This document shows positions 57,380-64,000 of a stretch of 64,000 bases of DNA, piece after piece. The first letter of the stretch is position 1. Every line of letters begins with the position of its first letter. The DNA is from Amycolatopsis pretoriensis (lineage in GTDB: Bacteria > Actinomycetota > Actinomycetes > Mycobacteriales > Pseudonocardiaceae), in NCBI RefSeq assembly GCF_900107925.1, contig NZ_FNUJ01000006.1:248001-312000 (forward strand). The letters run 5' to 3'. The notes beneath the pieces were generated by a model, which saw nothing but the letters and a program-made list of their open reading frames with translations, had not been told where the DNA came from and made no database searches. The position numbers were made by a program, and so were the translations under genes.

Positions 57380-58649
57380 TCCGGACGGGCAGCTCCTCGC
57401 CGCGGGCCTCGGCCAGGAAGAGGTGGGCGCGGGTGCGGCGCCACCACACGAGCATCCGGGCCGTGCCCAGCGCCAGGATCGCGACGATGGCCAGCAGCGA
57501 GAGCCGGAAGCTGCCGCCGGTCCACTGCAGCAGCACGCCGACGAGCAGGGCGGCGATGGTCGTCGCCACGAAGCCGCCGACGTTCACCACGCCGGTCGCG
57601 GTGCCGACGCGGCTGAGCGGGTTGTAGTCGCGGGCGAGGGCGAAGCCGATCATCGACGCCGGGCCGCCGAGGGCGAGGAACGCGAAGGCGGGCACCAGGA
57701 CCGGCACGGGCACCGTGCCCGGCCAGCTCAGCAGCAGCGCCCAGATCAGCGCGGCCCCGCCGATGTAGCCGCCGACCAGCGGCATCCGCAGCGACGGGTG
57801 CCGGCCGATCACGCCGCCGAGCAGCGGGCCGCCGGCCATCGAGCCGAAGACGAACACGGTGAGCAGCGCACTGGCGGTGGCCTTCGACTGGCCCTGGCCC
57901 TGCACGAGCCACGGGACGCCCCACAGCAGCGTCAGGGCGTTGGGGGCGAACATCGTGCTGAAGTGGACCCAGAAGCCCAGGCGCGTCCCCGGCGTCCGCC
58001 AGGCCTCGGCGACCTGGTGGGCGAGCTGGCGCGGACGGACTTCTTCGCGGACGGGCGGCTGTTCGCCGGCCGGGACGTCGCGGACGCGCAGGGCCACGAC
58101 GACGGTGTAGAGGACGGTGATGGCGCCGACGGCGAGGAAGGTCGGCGTCCAGCCGGCGCCGTCGAGCACCAGCGAGAGCGGGACGGTGGCGGCGAGGTTG
58201 CCGATGTAGCCGACGGCCGCGGTGAACGACGTCAGCAGCGCGTACTGGCGGCCCGGGAAGTGGGCGGCGACCAGGCGCAGGACGCTGACGAAGGTGAGCG
58301 CGTCGCCGAGGCCGAGGACGCCGCGGGCGAGCAGGCCGAGGCCGTAGGAGTGGGCGACGCCGAGGAGGAGCTGGCCGGCGCCCAGGATCAGCACGGCGAC
58401 GGTGAGGACGCGGCGGGGGCCGTAGCGGTCGACCAGGACGCCGGTCGGGATCTGCATGGCGGCGTAGACGCCCACCTGCAGGACGGTGAACGTCCCGAGC
58501 GCGGCCGCACCGACGCCGAAGCGTTCGGCCGCCTGCAGCCCGGCGACGCCGAAGGAGGTGCGGTGGAAGACCGCGAGGAGGTAGACGGTGACGGCGGCGA
58601 GCCAGATGAGCCAGGACCGGGCGGTGGCGCGGCCGGTGGCGGGCGGCAC
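57324..58649 (-). CDS. MFS transporter
   Basis: A 441-residue protein with twelve predicted membrane helices. MFS motif A appears as LVDRYGPRRVL after helix 2, and the two six-helix halves are separated by a charged loop at about residue 200. The N-terminal half resembles bacterial organic-anion or sugar-phosphate antiporters; the substrate is not readable. It overlaps the GNAT gene at its 3' end by 56 bp. Confidence 0.88.
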   Translation of the reverse strand: MPPATGRATARSWLIWLAAVTVYLLAVFHRTSFGVAGLQAAERFGVGAAALGTFTVLQVGVYAAMQIPTGVLVDRYGPRRVLTVAVLILGAGQLLLGVAHSYGLGLLARGVLGLGDALTFVSVLRLVAAHFPGRQYALLTSFTAAVGYIGNLAATVPLSLVLDGAGWTPTFLAVGAITVLYTVVVALRVRDVPAGEQPPVREEVRPRQLAHQVAEAWRTPGTRLGFWVHFSTMFAPNALTLLWGVPWLVQGQGQSKATASALLTVFVFGSMAGGPLLGGVIGRHPSLRMPLVGGYIGGAALIWALLLSWPGTVPVPVLVPAFAFLALGGPASMIGFALARDYNPLSRVGTATGVVNVGGFVATTIAALLVGVLLQWTGGSFRLSLLAIVAILALGTARMLVWWRRTRAHLFLAEARGEELPVRITRRRWDAALPETPIVAA

Positions 58650-58800
58650 AAGTTCCTCCAGGGATTCGGCGTTTCGTGGTGGACGCCTGCGCTGCCGTCC
58701 CTACTACTTGTAGCGCCTAAGCAACGACGAAACATAGCTGTTATCCCGGTGGCGTTCACCACATGGTTTTATGTGAATCTCCTTCATATTCGGGGGTGGT

Positions 58801-59610
58801 GTGGTGACCGGGCTCCACGGGGCGCACGCGGTGATCACGGGCGGGTCCAGCGGGATCGGGCTGGCGACGGCGGCGGCACTGGGTGCGCGTGGCGCGTCGG
58901 TGTCACTGGTGGCGCGGGACGAATCCCGGCTGCGGAAGGCGTCCGTGTCGTTGAAGTCACGCGGGTATTCGGTGCGGACCGCGGTGGCCGACGTCTCCTC
59001 GCAGGAGGAGGTGGCCGCGGCTTTCGCTGGTTTGGTTTCCGTCGCCGGGCCGTGCGATGTGCTGGTGACGTGTGCGGGGCAGGCGCGTCCGGGCGAGTTT
59101 CTTTCGCTGGACGACGAGGTGTTCCGGCGGATGGTGGAGGTCGACTACTTCGGGACGCTGCACGCGGTTCGGGAGGTGGCGCCGTCGATGGTCCGGCGGC
59201 GGTCGGGATCGATCGTGGCGATTTCCTCGGCGGCCGCGGTGCTGGGGATTTACGGGTACACGGCGTACGCGCCGGCGAAGTTCGCGGTGCGGGGGTTGAT
59301 GGAGGCGTTGCGGGACGAGCTGAACCCGGCCGGGGTGCACGTCGCTTGTGTGTATCCGCCGGACGTGGACACGCCGCAGCTGGCCGAGGAGAACCGGTGG
59401 AAGCCGGTCGAGACGGCGGCGATCAGCGGGACCATCCGGCCGATGGCGGCGGAGGCCGTCGCTTCGGCGATCGTGCGGGCGGTGGAGCGGGAACGGTACG
59501 CCGTCTACCCGGATCGGTCGGTGGCTTTGCTGGCGGCTTTGGGGCCGTTGGCGGCGCCGTTCTTGCGGCGGATGGTGGACCGGCGGGTCCGGCACGCCCG
59601 GCGGGCTTGA
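58801..59610 (+). CDS. SDR family oxidoreductase
   Basis: A 269-residue Rossmann-fold reductase. TGGSSGIG at residues 13-20 binds the cofactor; catalytic Tyr156 and Lys160 lie in YAPAK; the VTCAGQ stretch replaces the usual NNAG. The C-terminal half has a hydrophobic stretch (ALLAALGPLAAPFLRRMV) that may associate with membrane, and the layout resembles 3-ketosphinganine-reductase-type SDRs. Substrate unknown. The 150 bp upstream are AT-rich for this genome and probably hold the promoter. It stops 1 bp before the MATE stop. Confidence 0.87.
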   Translation: MVTGLHGAHAVITGGSSGIGLATAAALGARGASVSLVARDESRLRKASVSLKSRGYSVRTAVADVSSQEEVAAAFAGLVSVAGPCDVLVTCAGQARPGEFLSLDDEVFRRMVEVDYFGTLHAVREVAPSMVRRRSGSIVAISSAAAVLGIYGYTAYAPAKFAVRGLMEALRDELNPAGVHVACVYPPDVDTPQLAEENRWKPVETAAISGTIRPMAAEAVASAIVRAVERERYAVYPDRSVALLAALGPLAAPFLRRMVDRRVRHARRA

Positions 59611-59611
59611 C

Positions 59612-60934
59612 TCACGCGGGGCGGATCGCTCCCGTCACCGCCCAGTTGCCGCCCCGCCAGCGGACCAGCACGAACACCAGCCTCAGCACCATGAAGAGCG
59701 ACAGCCCGATCCAAATCCCCGTCAGGCCCCACCCGAAGGCCAGCGAAGCCCAGATCAGCGGCAAGAAACCCAGGGCCGCGCTGCCGAGGGTCGCGTTGCG
59801 CAGGAAGGCCGCGTCGCCCGCTCCCAGCAACACTCCGTCCAAGGCGAACACCACCCCCGCTATCGGCTGCAGGGCCACGAAGAACCACCACGCGTGCGGG
59901 ATCTCGGCCAGCACCCCCTGATCCGACGTGAACGCGTGCGGCAGCACCCACGACAGCGCCGCGAACAGCACGCACAGGAAGCACCCCAGCAGGAGCCCGT
60001 ACCCCGTGATCTGCGCCGCCACCCCGCGCGCCTGCCTCGCCGAGTTCGCGCCCAAGGCGGCGCCCACCAGGGACTGGGCCGCGATCGCCACCGAGTCCAG
60101 CACCAGCGCCAGGAACGTCCACAGCTGCAGCACCACCTGGTGCGCGCCCACCGCTTCCGTCGACGTGCGGGCCGCCACCGCCGCCGCCGAAATGAAGCAC
60201 GCTTGGAACGCCAGGCTGCGCAGCACCAGGTCGCGGCCCAGGCCCAGCTGGGCGCGCATCACCTTGAAGTCCGGGCGCAGGCCGACCTTTTCGCGCACCA
60301 GCGCCACGATGAACAGCGACGCCGAGATCACCTGCGCCACGACGTTCGCGATCGCCGAGCCCTCCAGCCCGAGGTCCGCGCCGTAGACGAGCACCGGGCA
60401 CAGCACCGCGGAAATCCCGTTGCCCGCCAGCACGTACCGCAGCGGCTTCGCGGCGTCCTGGACCCCGCGCATCCAGCCGTTGCCCGCCATGGTGACGAGG
60501 ATCAGCGGCGCCCCGAACAGCGCGATCCGCACCCACGACACGGCCGCGCCGGCGACCTCGTCACTGCCCGACAGCGCCCGCGCGATCGGCCACGCCAGCA
60601 GCTGCCCCGCCGCCAGCACCACGAGCCCGACGAGCACCGCCAGCCACGTCGCCTGGACGCCTTCGCGGACCGCGTCGGCGCGCCGGCCGGCCCCGTGCAG
60701 CCGGGCGGTGCGGGACGTCGTGCCGTACGACAGGAACGTCAGCTGGCTCGACACCTGGGCCAGCACGACCCCGCCGAGCGCGAGCCCGGCCAGCGGCAGC
60801 GCGCCCAGGTGGCCGACGACGGCGGTGTCGACCAGCACGTACAACGGCTCGGCGGCCAGCACCCCCAGCGCGGGCACGGCCAGGCCGAGCACGCGCTTGG
60901 CCGGGAGCCGCTCCGTCTCCTCCACGTTCACCAC
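59612..60934 (-). CDS. dinF: MATE family efflux transporter (DinF type)
   Basis: A 440-residue protein with twelve predicted membrane helices; AVPALGVLAAEPLYVLVDTAVVGHLG in helix 1 is the DinF/MATE signature. It exports cationic or organic compounds using an ion gradient. Its position next to nrnA equals Rv2836c-Rv2837c. GTG at 60934 or 60931. It is convergent with the SDR gene and lies 96 bp downstream of nrnA. Confidence 0.9.
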   Translation of the reverse strand: MVNVEETERLPAKRVLGLAVPALGVLAAEPLYVLVDTAVVGHLGALPLAGLALGGVVLAQVSSQLTFLSYGTTSRTARLHGAGRRADAVREGVQATWLAVLVGLVVLAAGQLLAWPIARALSGSDEVAGAAVSWVRIALFGAPLILVTMAGNGWMRGVQDAAKPLRYVLAGNGISAVLCPVLVYGADLGLEGSAIANVVAQVISASLFIVALVREKVGLRPDFKVMRAQLGLGRDLVLRSLAFQACFISAAAVAARTSTEAVGAHQVVLQLWTFLALVLDSVAIAAQSLVGAALGANSARQARGVAAQITGYGLLLGCFLCVLFAALSWVLPHAFTSDQGVLAEIPHAWWFFVALQPIAGVVFALDGVLLGAGDAAFLRNATLGSAALGFLPLIWASLAFGWGLTGIWIGLSLFMVLRLVFVLVRWRGGNWAVTGAIRPA

Positions 60935-61030
60935 GAACCGGACTCTAACCGCCGGGGCCGACAGTTTCTGACCGGTGGGAACTGGGGAACTTTCGACGGC
61001 TGTCGTCCGACTGGTGCGGGGGCCGGCCGG

Positions 61031-62020
61031 CTACAGCAGCGGGGCCCGCTCCAGCGCCTCCCGCAACCCCGCGAGAACCTCCTCAGCCGTCCCCGCGATC
61101 GTGCAGCCCGCCGCCTGCCGGTGACCGCCGCCGCCGAACTCGGCCGCTACCGCCGATACGTCGATTCCGATCGAGCGCAGCGAAATCTGCCACTGGGCCG
61201 GGTTCGTCACGTCCTGCTTGAGCACCGCCGCGACCGCCGCCTCGCGGACCGACCGGACCACGTCGATCACCGACTCGACCTCTTCGCCGCGGACCGTCCG
61301 TGCCTCGTCCACGCGCACCACCGCGTGCACGAAACCCCGCCCCTGCGCCGCTTCCGGCTCCAAAGAAGCCTCGCGAAGCACCGACGACAGCATCGGCAGC
61401 CACTCGAACGGCCGCTCGTCGACGATCCGCCGCACCACCTTCTCCGGATCCACGCCCGCCTCCAGCAGCCGCGCGGCCATGCGGTGCGTCTCCGGGCTCG
61501 CCCGGCGGAACCCGCTCGTGTCGGTGACGATCCCCGCGTAGATCCCGCGCGCGATCGGCTCGTCCAGCTCGACGCCCAGCGCGTCCAGGATCCGGAACAC
61601 CAGGATCGCGCTGGCCTCGGCGCTCTCGTCGACGACGTTGCAGCCGCCGTAGAACGTGTTGGTCGCGTGGTGGTCGATCACCAGCACCGCGCCGGCGAGC
61701 TCGACGCGCCCGGCGAGCCGGCCCAGCCGCTTCGGCACCGGCGTGTCGACGCAGACCAGCAGCGCTTCGCTGTCGGGCAGGTCGTCCGGGTGGGTGAGCA
61801 GGCCGTCCTCGTCGAGCCACCGCAGCGTCTCCGGGGCCTCGTCCGGCTCGCCGAACGAGACGCGGACGCGCGCGCCGCGCTGGTGCAGCGCCCGGCCGAG
61901 GGCGAGCGCGCTGCCGAGGGCGTCCGCGTCCGGGCGGACGTGGCCGAGCACCGTCACGTCGGTCGCCGACGCGAGCAGCGCGGCCGCGTCCCGGATGTCC
62001 TGCGCCAAAGTAGGGGTCAC
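61031..62020 (-). CDS. nrnA: DHH-family phosphoesterase (nanoRNase / pAp phosphatase)
   Basis: A 329-residue DHH/DHHA1 protein: GHVRPDADALGSA, VIDHHATN and the C-terminal GGGGHRQAAG RNA-binding motif are present. Such enzymes degrade short RNAs, dephosphorylate pAp or hydrolyse cyclic dinucleotide products. The family usually follows rbfA/infB; here the neighbour upstream is a divergent TRM11-like gene 25 bp away. Confidence 0.92.
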   Translation of the reverse strand: MTPTLAQDIRDAAALLASATDVTVLGHVRPDADALGSALALGRALHQRGARVRVSFGEPDEAPETLRWLDEDGLLTHPDDLPDSEALLVCVDTPVPKRLGRLAGRVELAGAVLVIDHHATNTFYGGCNVVDESAEASAILVFRILDALGVELDEPIARGIYAGIVTDTSGFRRASPETHRMAARLLEAGVDPEKVVRRIVDERPFEWLPMLSSVLREASLEPEAAQGRGFVHAVVRVDEARTVRGEEVESVIDVVRSVREAAVAAVLKQDVTNPAQWQISLRSIGIDVSAVAAEFGGGGHRQAAGCTIAGTAEEVLAGLREALERAPLL

Positions 62021-62045
62021 GGTGCGTCACGCTACGCTCTGCGGG

Positions 62046-63077
62046 ATGCCTGAGTACGTGATCCTGGTCCACCCGTCAGCCAACCGGGTCTACGCCGCCT
62101 CCTCCCCCGCGCTGCTGCGCGCCGAGCTGGCGGTGTTCGGCGCGGTGCTGCCGGCCGAGCTGTCCGGGATCGAGGAGGTCGAGCTCGGCGGCGTCGGGTA
62201 CGTGCGCTTCACCAGCTCGGTGCCCCTCGGCGAGCGCGACCTCGCGCTGCTGTCGAACCTTTCGTCGCTCTACGCGCTGTTCGAGCTGGGTGACGGCGTT
62301 CTCCGTCCGGTCACCGTGACGCCGCTGGCGAAGGCCGACTCGGACCTGCTGACCATCCAGAAGTACCCGGGCAAGACCAACGAGTCGTTCACGAAGCTGC
62401 TGCTGAACGTGACGCTGCTGGCCACCGCGGACCCGTTCTCCGACCGGCCGAAGTACCTGCTCGACCCGCTGTGCGGCCGCGGCACCACGCTCAACCAGGC
62501 GATGATGTACGGCCTGCACGCGACCGGCCTGGACGTCGACGCCAAGGACTTCGAGGCCTACGAAGCGTTCATCAAGACGTGGCTGCGCAACAAGCGCGTC
62601 AAGCACACCGCCGACTCGGGACAGTTGCGACGCAACAAGGTCCGGCTCGGCCGGCGCCTCGACATCGAGTACGCGCTCGACAAGGAAGCGTACAAAGCGG
62701 GCGACACCCGCAAGCTCACCTACTTCCAGGCCGACACGCTGACCACCGACGAGGTGCTGCGGGCGAACTCCACCGACGTGATCGTCACCGACGCGCCCTA
62801 CGGCGTCCAGCACGGCAGCCACCGCGAAACGGGCCTGCAGCGCAGCCCGCGCGACCTGCTCGCCGCGGCCGTCCCGGTGTGGACGCGGGTGCTGCGGCCC
62901 GGCGGGGCGCTCGGCATCTCGTGGAACACCACCGTGTTGCCGCGCGAGGAGCTCGTCGAGGTGCTGCGCAAGGCCGGGCTCGACGTCCGCGAAGGCGGGC
63001 CGTGGGACGAGTTCACCCACCGGGTCGACCAGGCCATCCTGCGTGACCTGGTCGTCGCGGTGAAGCCCGCTTCCTAG
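62046..63077 (+). CDS. TRM11-like SAM-dependent methyltransferase
   Basis: A 343-residue protein. After an N-terminal region of about 115 residues the methyltransferase domain has DPLCGRGTTLNQA (motif I) and the catalytic TDAPYG (a DPPY-type motif, about residue 252) of base-methylating enzymes such as TRM11/TrmG10. It may methylate a guanosine in tRNA or rRNA; the target is inference. ATG at 62046 has TACGCT 7 bp upstream, indicating a leaderless mRNA divergent from nrnA. Confidence 0.85.
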   Translation: MPEYVILVHPSANRVYAASSPALLRAELAVFGAVLPAELSGIEEVELGGVGYVRFTSSVPLGERDLALLSNLSSLYALFELGDGVLRPVTVTPLAKADSDLLTIQKYPGKTNESFTKLLLNVTLLATADPFSDRPKYLLDPLCGRGTTLNQAMMYGLHATGLDVDAKDFEAYEAFIKTWLRNKRVKHTADSGQLRRNKVRLGRRLDIEYALDKEAYKAGDTRKLTYFQADTLTTDEVLRANSTDVIVTDAPYGVQHGSHRETGLQRSPRDLLAAAVPVWTRVLRPGGALGISWNTTVLPREELVEVLRKAGLDVREGGPWDEFTHRVDQAILRDLVVAVKPAS

Positions 63078-64000
63078 GACTGCGTCAGCTCGGGCTTGGT
63101 CACCTGCCCGTTCTCCTCGGGAGCCACGGCGGGCGCGGGCGACGTGCTCAGGCCGCGCTTCACCGAGTCCAAGATGGACAGTCCCTGGCCGACGAGCCCG
63201 GCGGCCATCTCGCCGAGGCCGTCGGCGCCGTTGAGGATGTTGACGTTCGCGCCGGACAGGCCGCGCCCGGCTTCCTTGACGATCTGCGGCAGCTGGTCGA
63301 TGAGCATCCGGTCGAGCGCGACCCGGTTGTTCGACGCGGCCGCCTCCGCCTGCACGCGCATCCGCTCCGCCTCGGCCAGCGCGAGGATGCGGATCCGCTC
63401 GGCCTCCGCGTCCGCCGGCTTGATCACCTCGGCCACCAGCTGCTGCTGACGCAGTTCGGCCTCGCGCTGGGCCAGTTCCGTGCGCGCGTCGATGACCTCC
63501 TGCTGCGCCTTGGCCTGCGCGAGCGGACCGGCCTGGGCGGCCTCGGCCTGGGCCGCCTCGACCTCGGCGCGGTACTGCGCCTGCACGATCGACGTCTGCC
63601 GGGCGTACTCCGCCTGCGTCCGCTGGGACTTCTGCTCGGCCTCCGCGGCGGTCTGGTTCGCCACCGCCTGGGCGATCTGGGCGTCCCGCTGGATGGCGGC
63701 GTTGTGCGGCGCGGCCATCGCGGCGATGTAGCCGAGCTTCATGTCGTCGATCGACTGGATCTGCAGCGCGTCGACGGTCAGCCCGATCTTCGCCATCTCC
63801 ACGGCCGAGCCGTCCAGCACCTCGGTCGCGAGCTTCTGCCGCTCGGTGATGATCTCCTCGACCGTCATCGACCCGATGATCGAGCGCAGGTGCCCGGCGA
63901 AGATCCGCCCGGTCAGCACGGACATCTGGTCCTGGTCGGAGAGGAACCGCTGGCCGGCGTTGACGATGCTCTCGGTGTCGTTGCCGACCTTGAACGCGAT
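63074..64000 (-). CDS. Flotillin-type SPFH protein (5' part outside window)
   Basis: The frame is open to the window end; its start is upstream of 64000. The visible 308 residues comprise the end of an SPFH/band 7 domain (RSIIGSMTVEEIITERQKLATEV) followed by a long Ala/Glu/Gln-rich coiled coil (EYARQTSIVQAQYRAEVEAAQAEAAQ region) with Glu-Ala repeats and a short C-terminal tail. Flotillins form large membrane microdomain scaffolds. The stop overlaps the TRM11-like stop by 4 bases (CTAG). Confidence 0.9.
   Translation of the reverse strand: MAFKVGNDTESIVNAGQRFLSDQDQMSVLTGRIFAGHLRSIIGSMTVEEIITERQKLATEVLDGSAVEMAKIGLTVDALQIQSIDDMKLGYIAAMAAPHNAAIQRDAQIAQAVANQTAAEAEQKSQRTQAEYARQTSIVQAQYRAEVEAAQAEAAQAGPLAQAKAQQEVIDARTELAQREAELRQQQLVAEVIKPADAEAERIRILALAEAERMRVQAEAAASNNRVALDRMLIDQLPQIVKEAGRGLSGANVNILNGADGLGEMAAGLVGQGLSILDSVKRGLSTSPAPAVAPEENGQVTKPELTQS

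Noticed and set aside
59348..62053. 901-residue open frame across the SDR, MATE and nrnA genes
   Set aside because: It is composed of Arg/Gln/His-rich sequence with no family features and crosses three real genes.
1..64000. Prophage, insertion sequence, tRNA, rRNA or biosynthetic gene cluster
   Set aside because: I found no integrase, transposase, cloverleaf-like tRNA, rRNA-like sequence or NRPS/PKS/terpene genes anywhere in the window.

Overview
The window is high-GC DNA (GC-rich third codon positions, many GTG starts, many leaderless-looking promoters) from an actinobacterium. The gene order clgR-pspA-pspM / pgsA / rimO / argA-like GNAT / ftsK / rnj / dapA / thyX / dapB / M16 peptidase / pnp / rpsO / ribF / truB / dinF-like MATE / nrnA parallels the Mycobacterium tuberculosis Rv2743c-Rv2837c region. 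The DUF3558 lipoprotein, DUF397 plus XRE/DUF5753 pair and EspG/PPE-like genes point to Pseudonocardiaceae; Amycolatopsis or a close relative is my best guess (inference). Almost everything is chromosomal core or family-level accessory DNA. I see no prophage, insertion sequence, rRNA, tRNA, CRISPR array or biosynthetic gene cluster.

Layout. 1-2.6 kb: a 5'-truncated endonuclease-fold protein, then a small type VII secretion set on the minus strand (EspG-like chaperone, PPE-like substrate, DUF3558 lipoprotein, ESX-type small protein). 2.9-8.1 kb: the MoxR ATPase / DUF58 / transglutaminase operon, with an odd 300-bp repeat ORF between the last two genes. 8.2-13.1 kb: DUF3040 membrane protein, repeat-rich intergenic DNA, dinB, a methyltransferase, a ParA ATPase and Nei2, which is largely DNA repair and genome maintenance. 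13.1-16.3 kb: adenosine-deaminase-family enzyme with a short leader ORF, a highly structured intergenic RNA candidate, a GNAT and pyrD. 16.3-24.8 kb: a catalytically degenerate allophanate-hydrolase-like protein, the envelope-stress genes pspM, pspA and clgR, then cinA, pgsA, rimO, an ArgA-like GNAT, a secreted phospholipase A2 and a secreted small protein.

24.9-33.7 kb: ftsK, a five-copy 24-bp repeat array, a plsC-type acyltransferase, a secreted Cys-rich protein, a WrbA-like flavoprotein, an EamA exporter, an amino-acid permease and a membrane-anchored VWA protein. 33.8-42.7 kb: rnj-dapA, a receptor Ser/Thr kinase, mntH with an operator-like inverted repeat, ACT protein and thyX, then a HicB-like protein and a DUF4097 protein. 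43.0-47.9 kb: YcaQ-type glycosylase, GNAT, GtrA, VTT membrane protein, a DUF397 protein with a triplicated motif, an XRE regulator and a membrane protein. 47.9-56.4 kb: TPR protein, dapB, M16 peptidase, pnp with a structured leader, rpsO, a 2'-5' RNA ligase-like protein, an HTH protein, ribF and truB. 56.4-64 kb: VOC protein, GNAT, MFS, SDR, MATE, nrnA, TRM11-like methyltransferase and a flotillin-type SPFH protein cut by the window end.

The most unusual signal is at 14.29-14.54 kb: about 250 bp with a promoter-like upstream sequence, at least seven perfect stems, a Shine-Dalgarno-like AGGAGGTGG that can pair with a downstream loop, and a terminal three-way junction. It does not look like any RNA class I can name. 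Other notable points are the 24-bp iterated operator-like array upstream of plsC, the repeat module inserted with matching junctions in the DUF58/transglutaminase operon, the amidase lacking its Ser-Ser-Lys triad, and long palindromes at gene ends.
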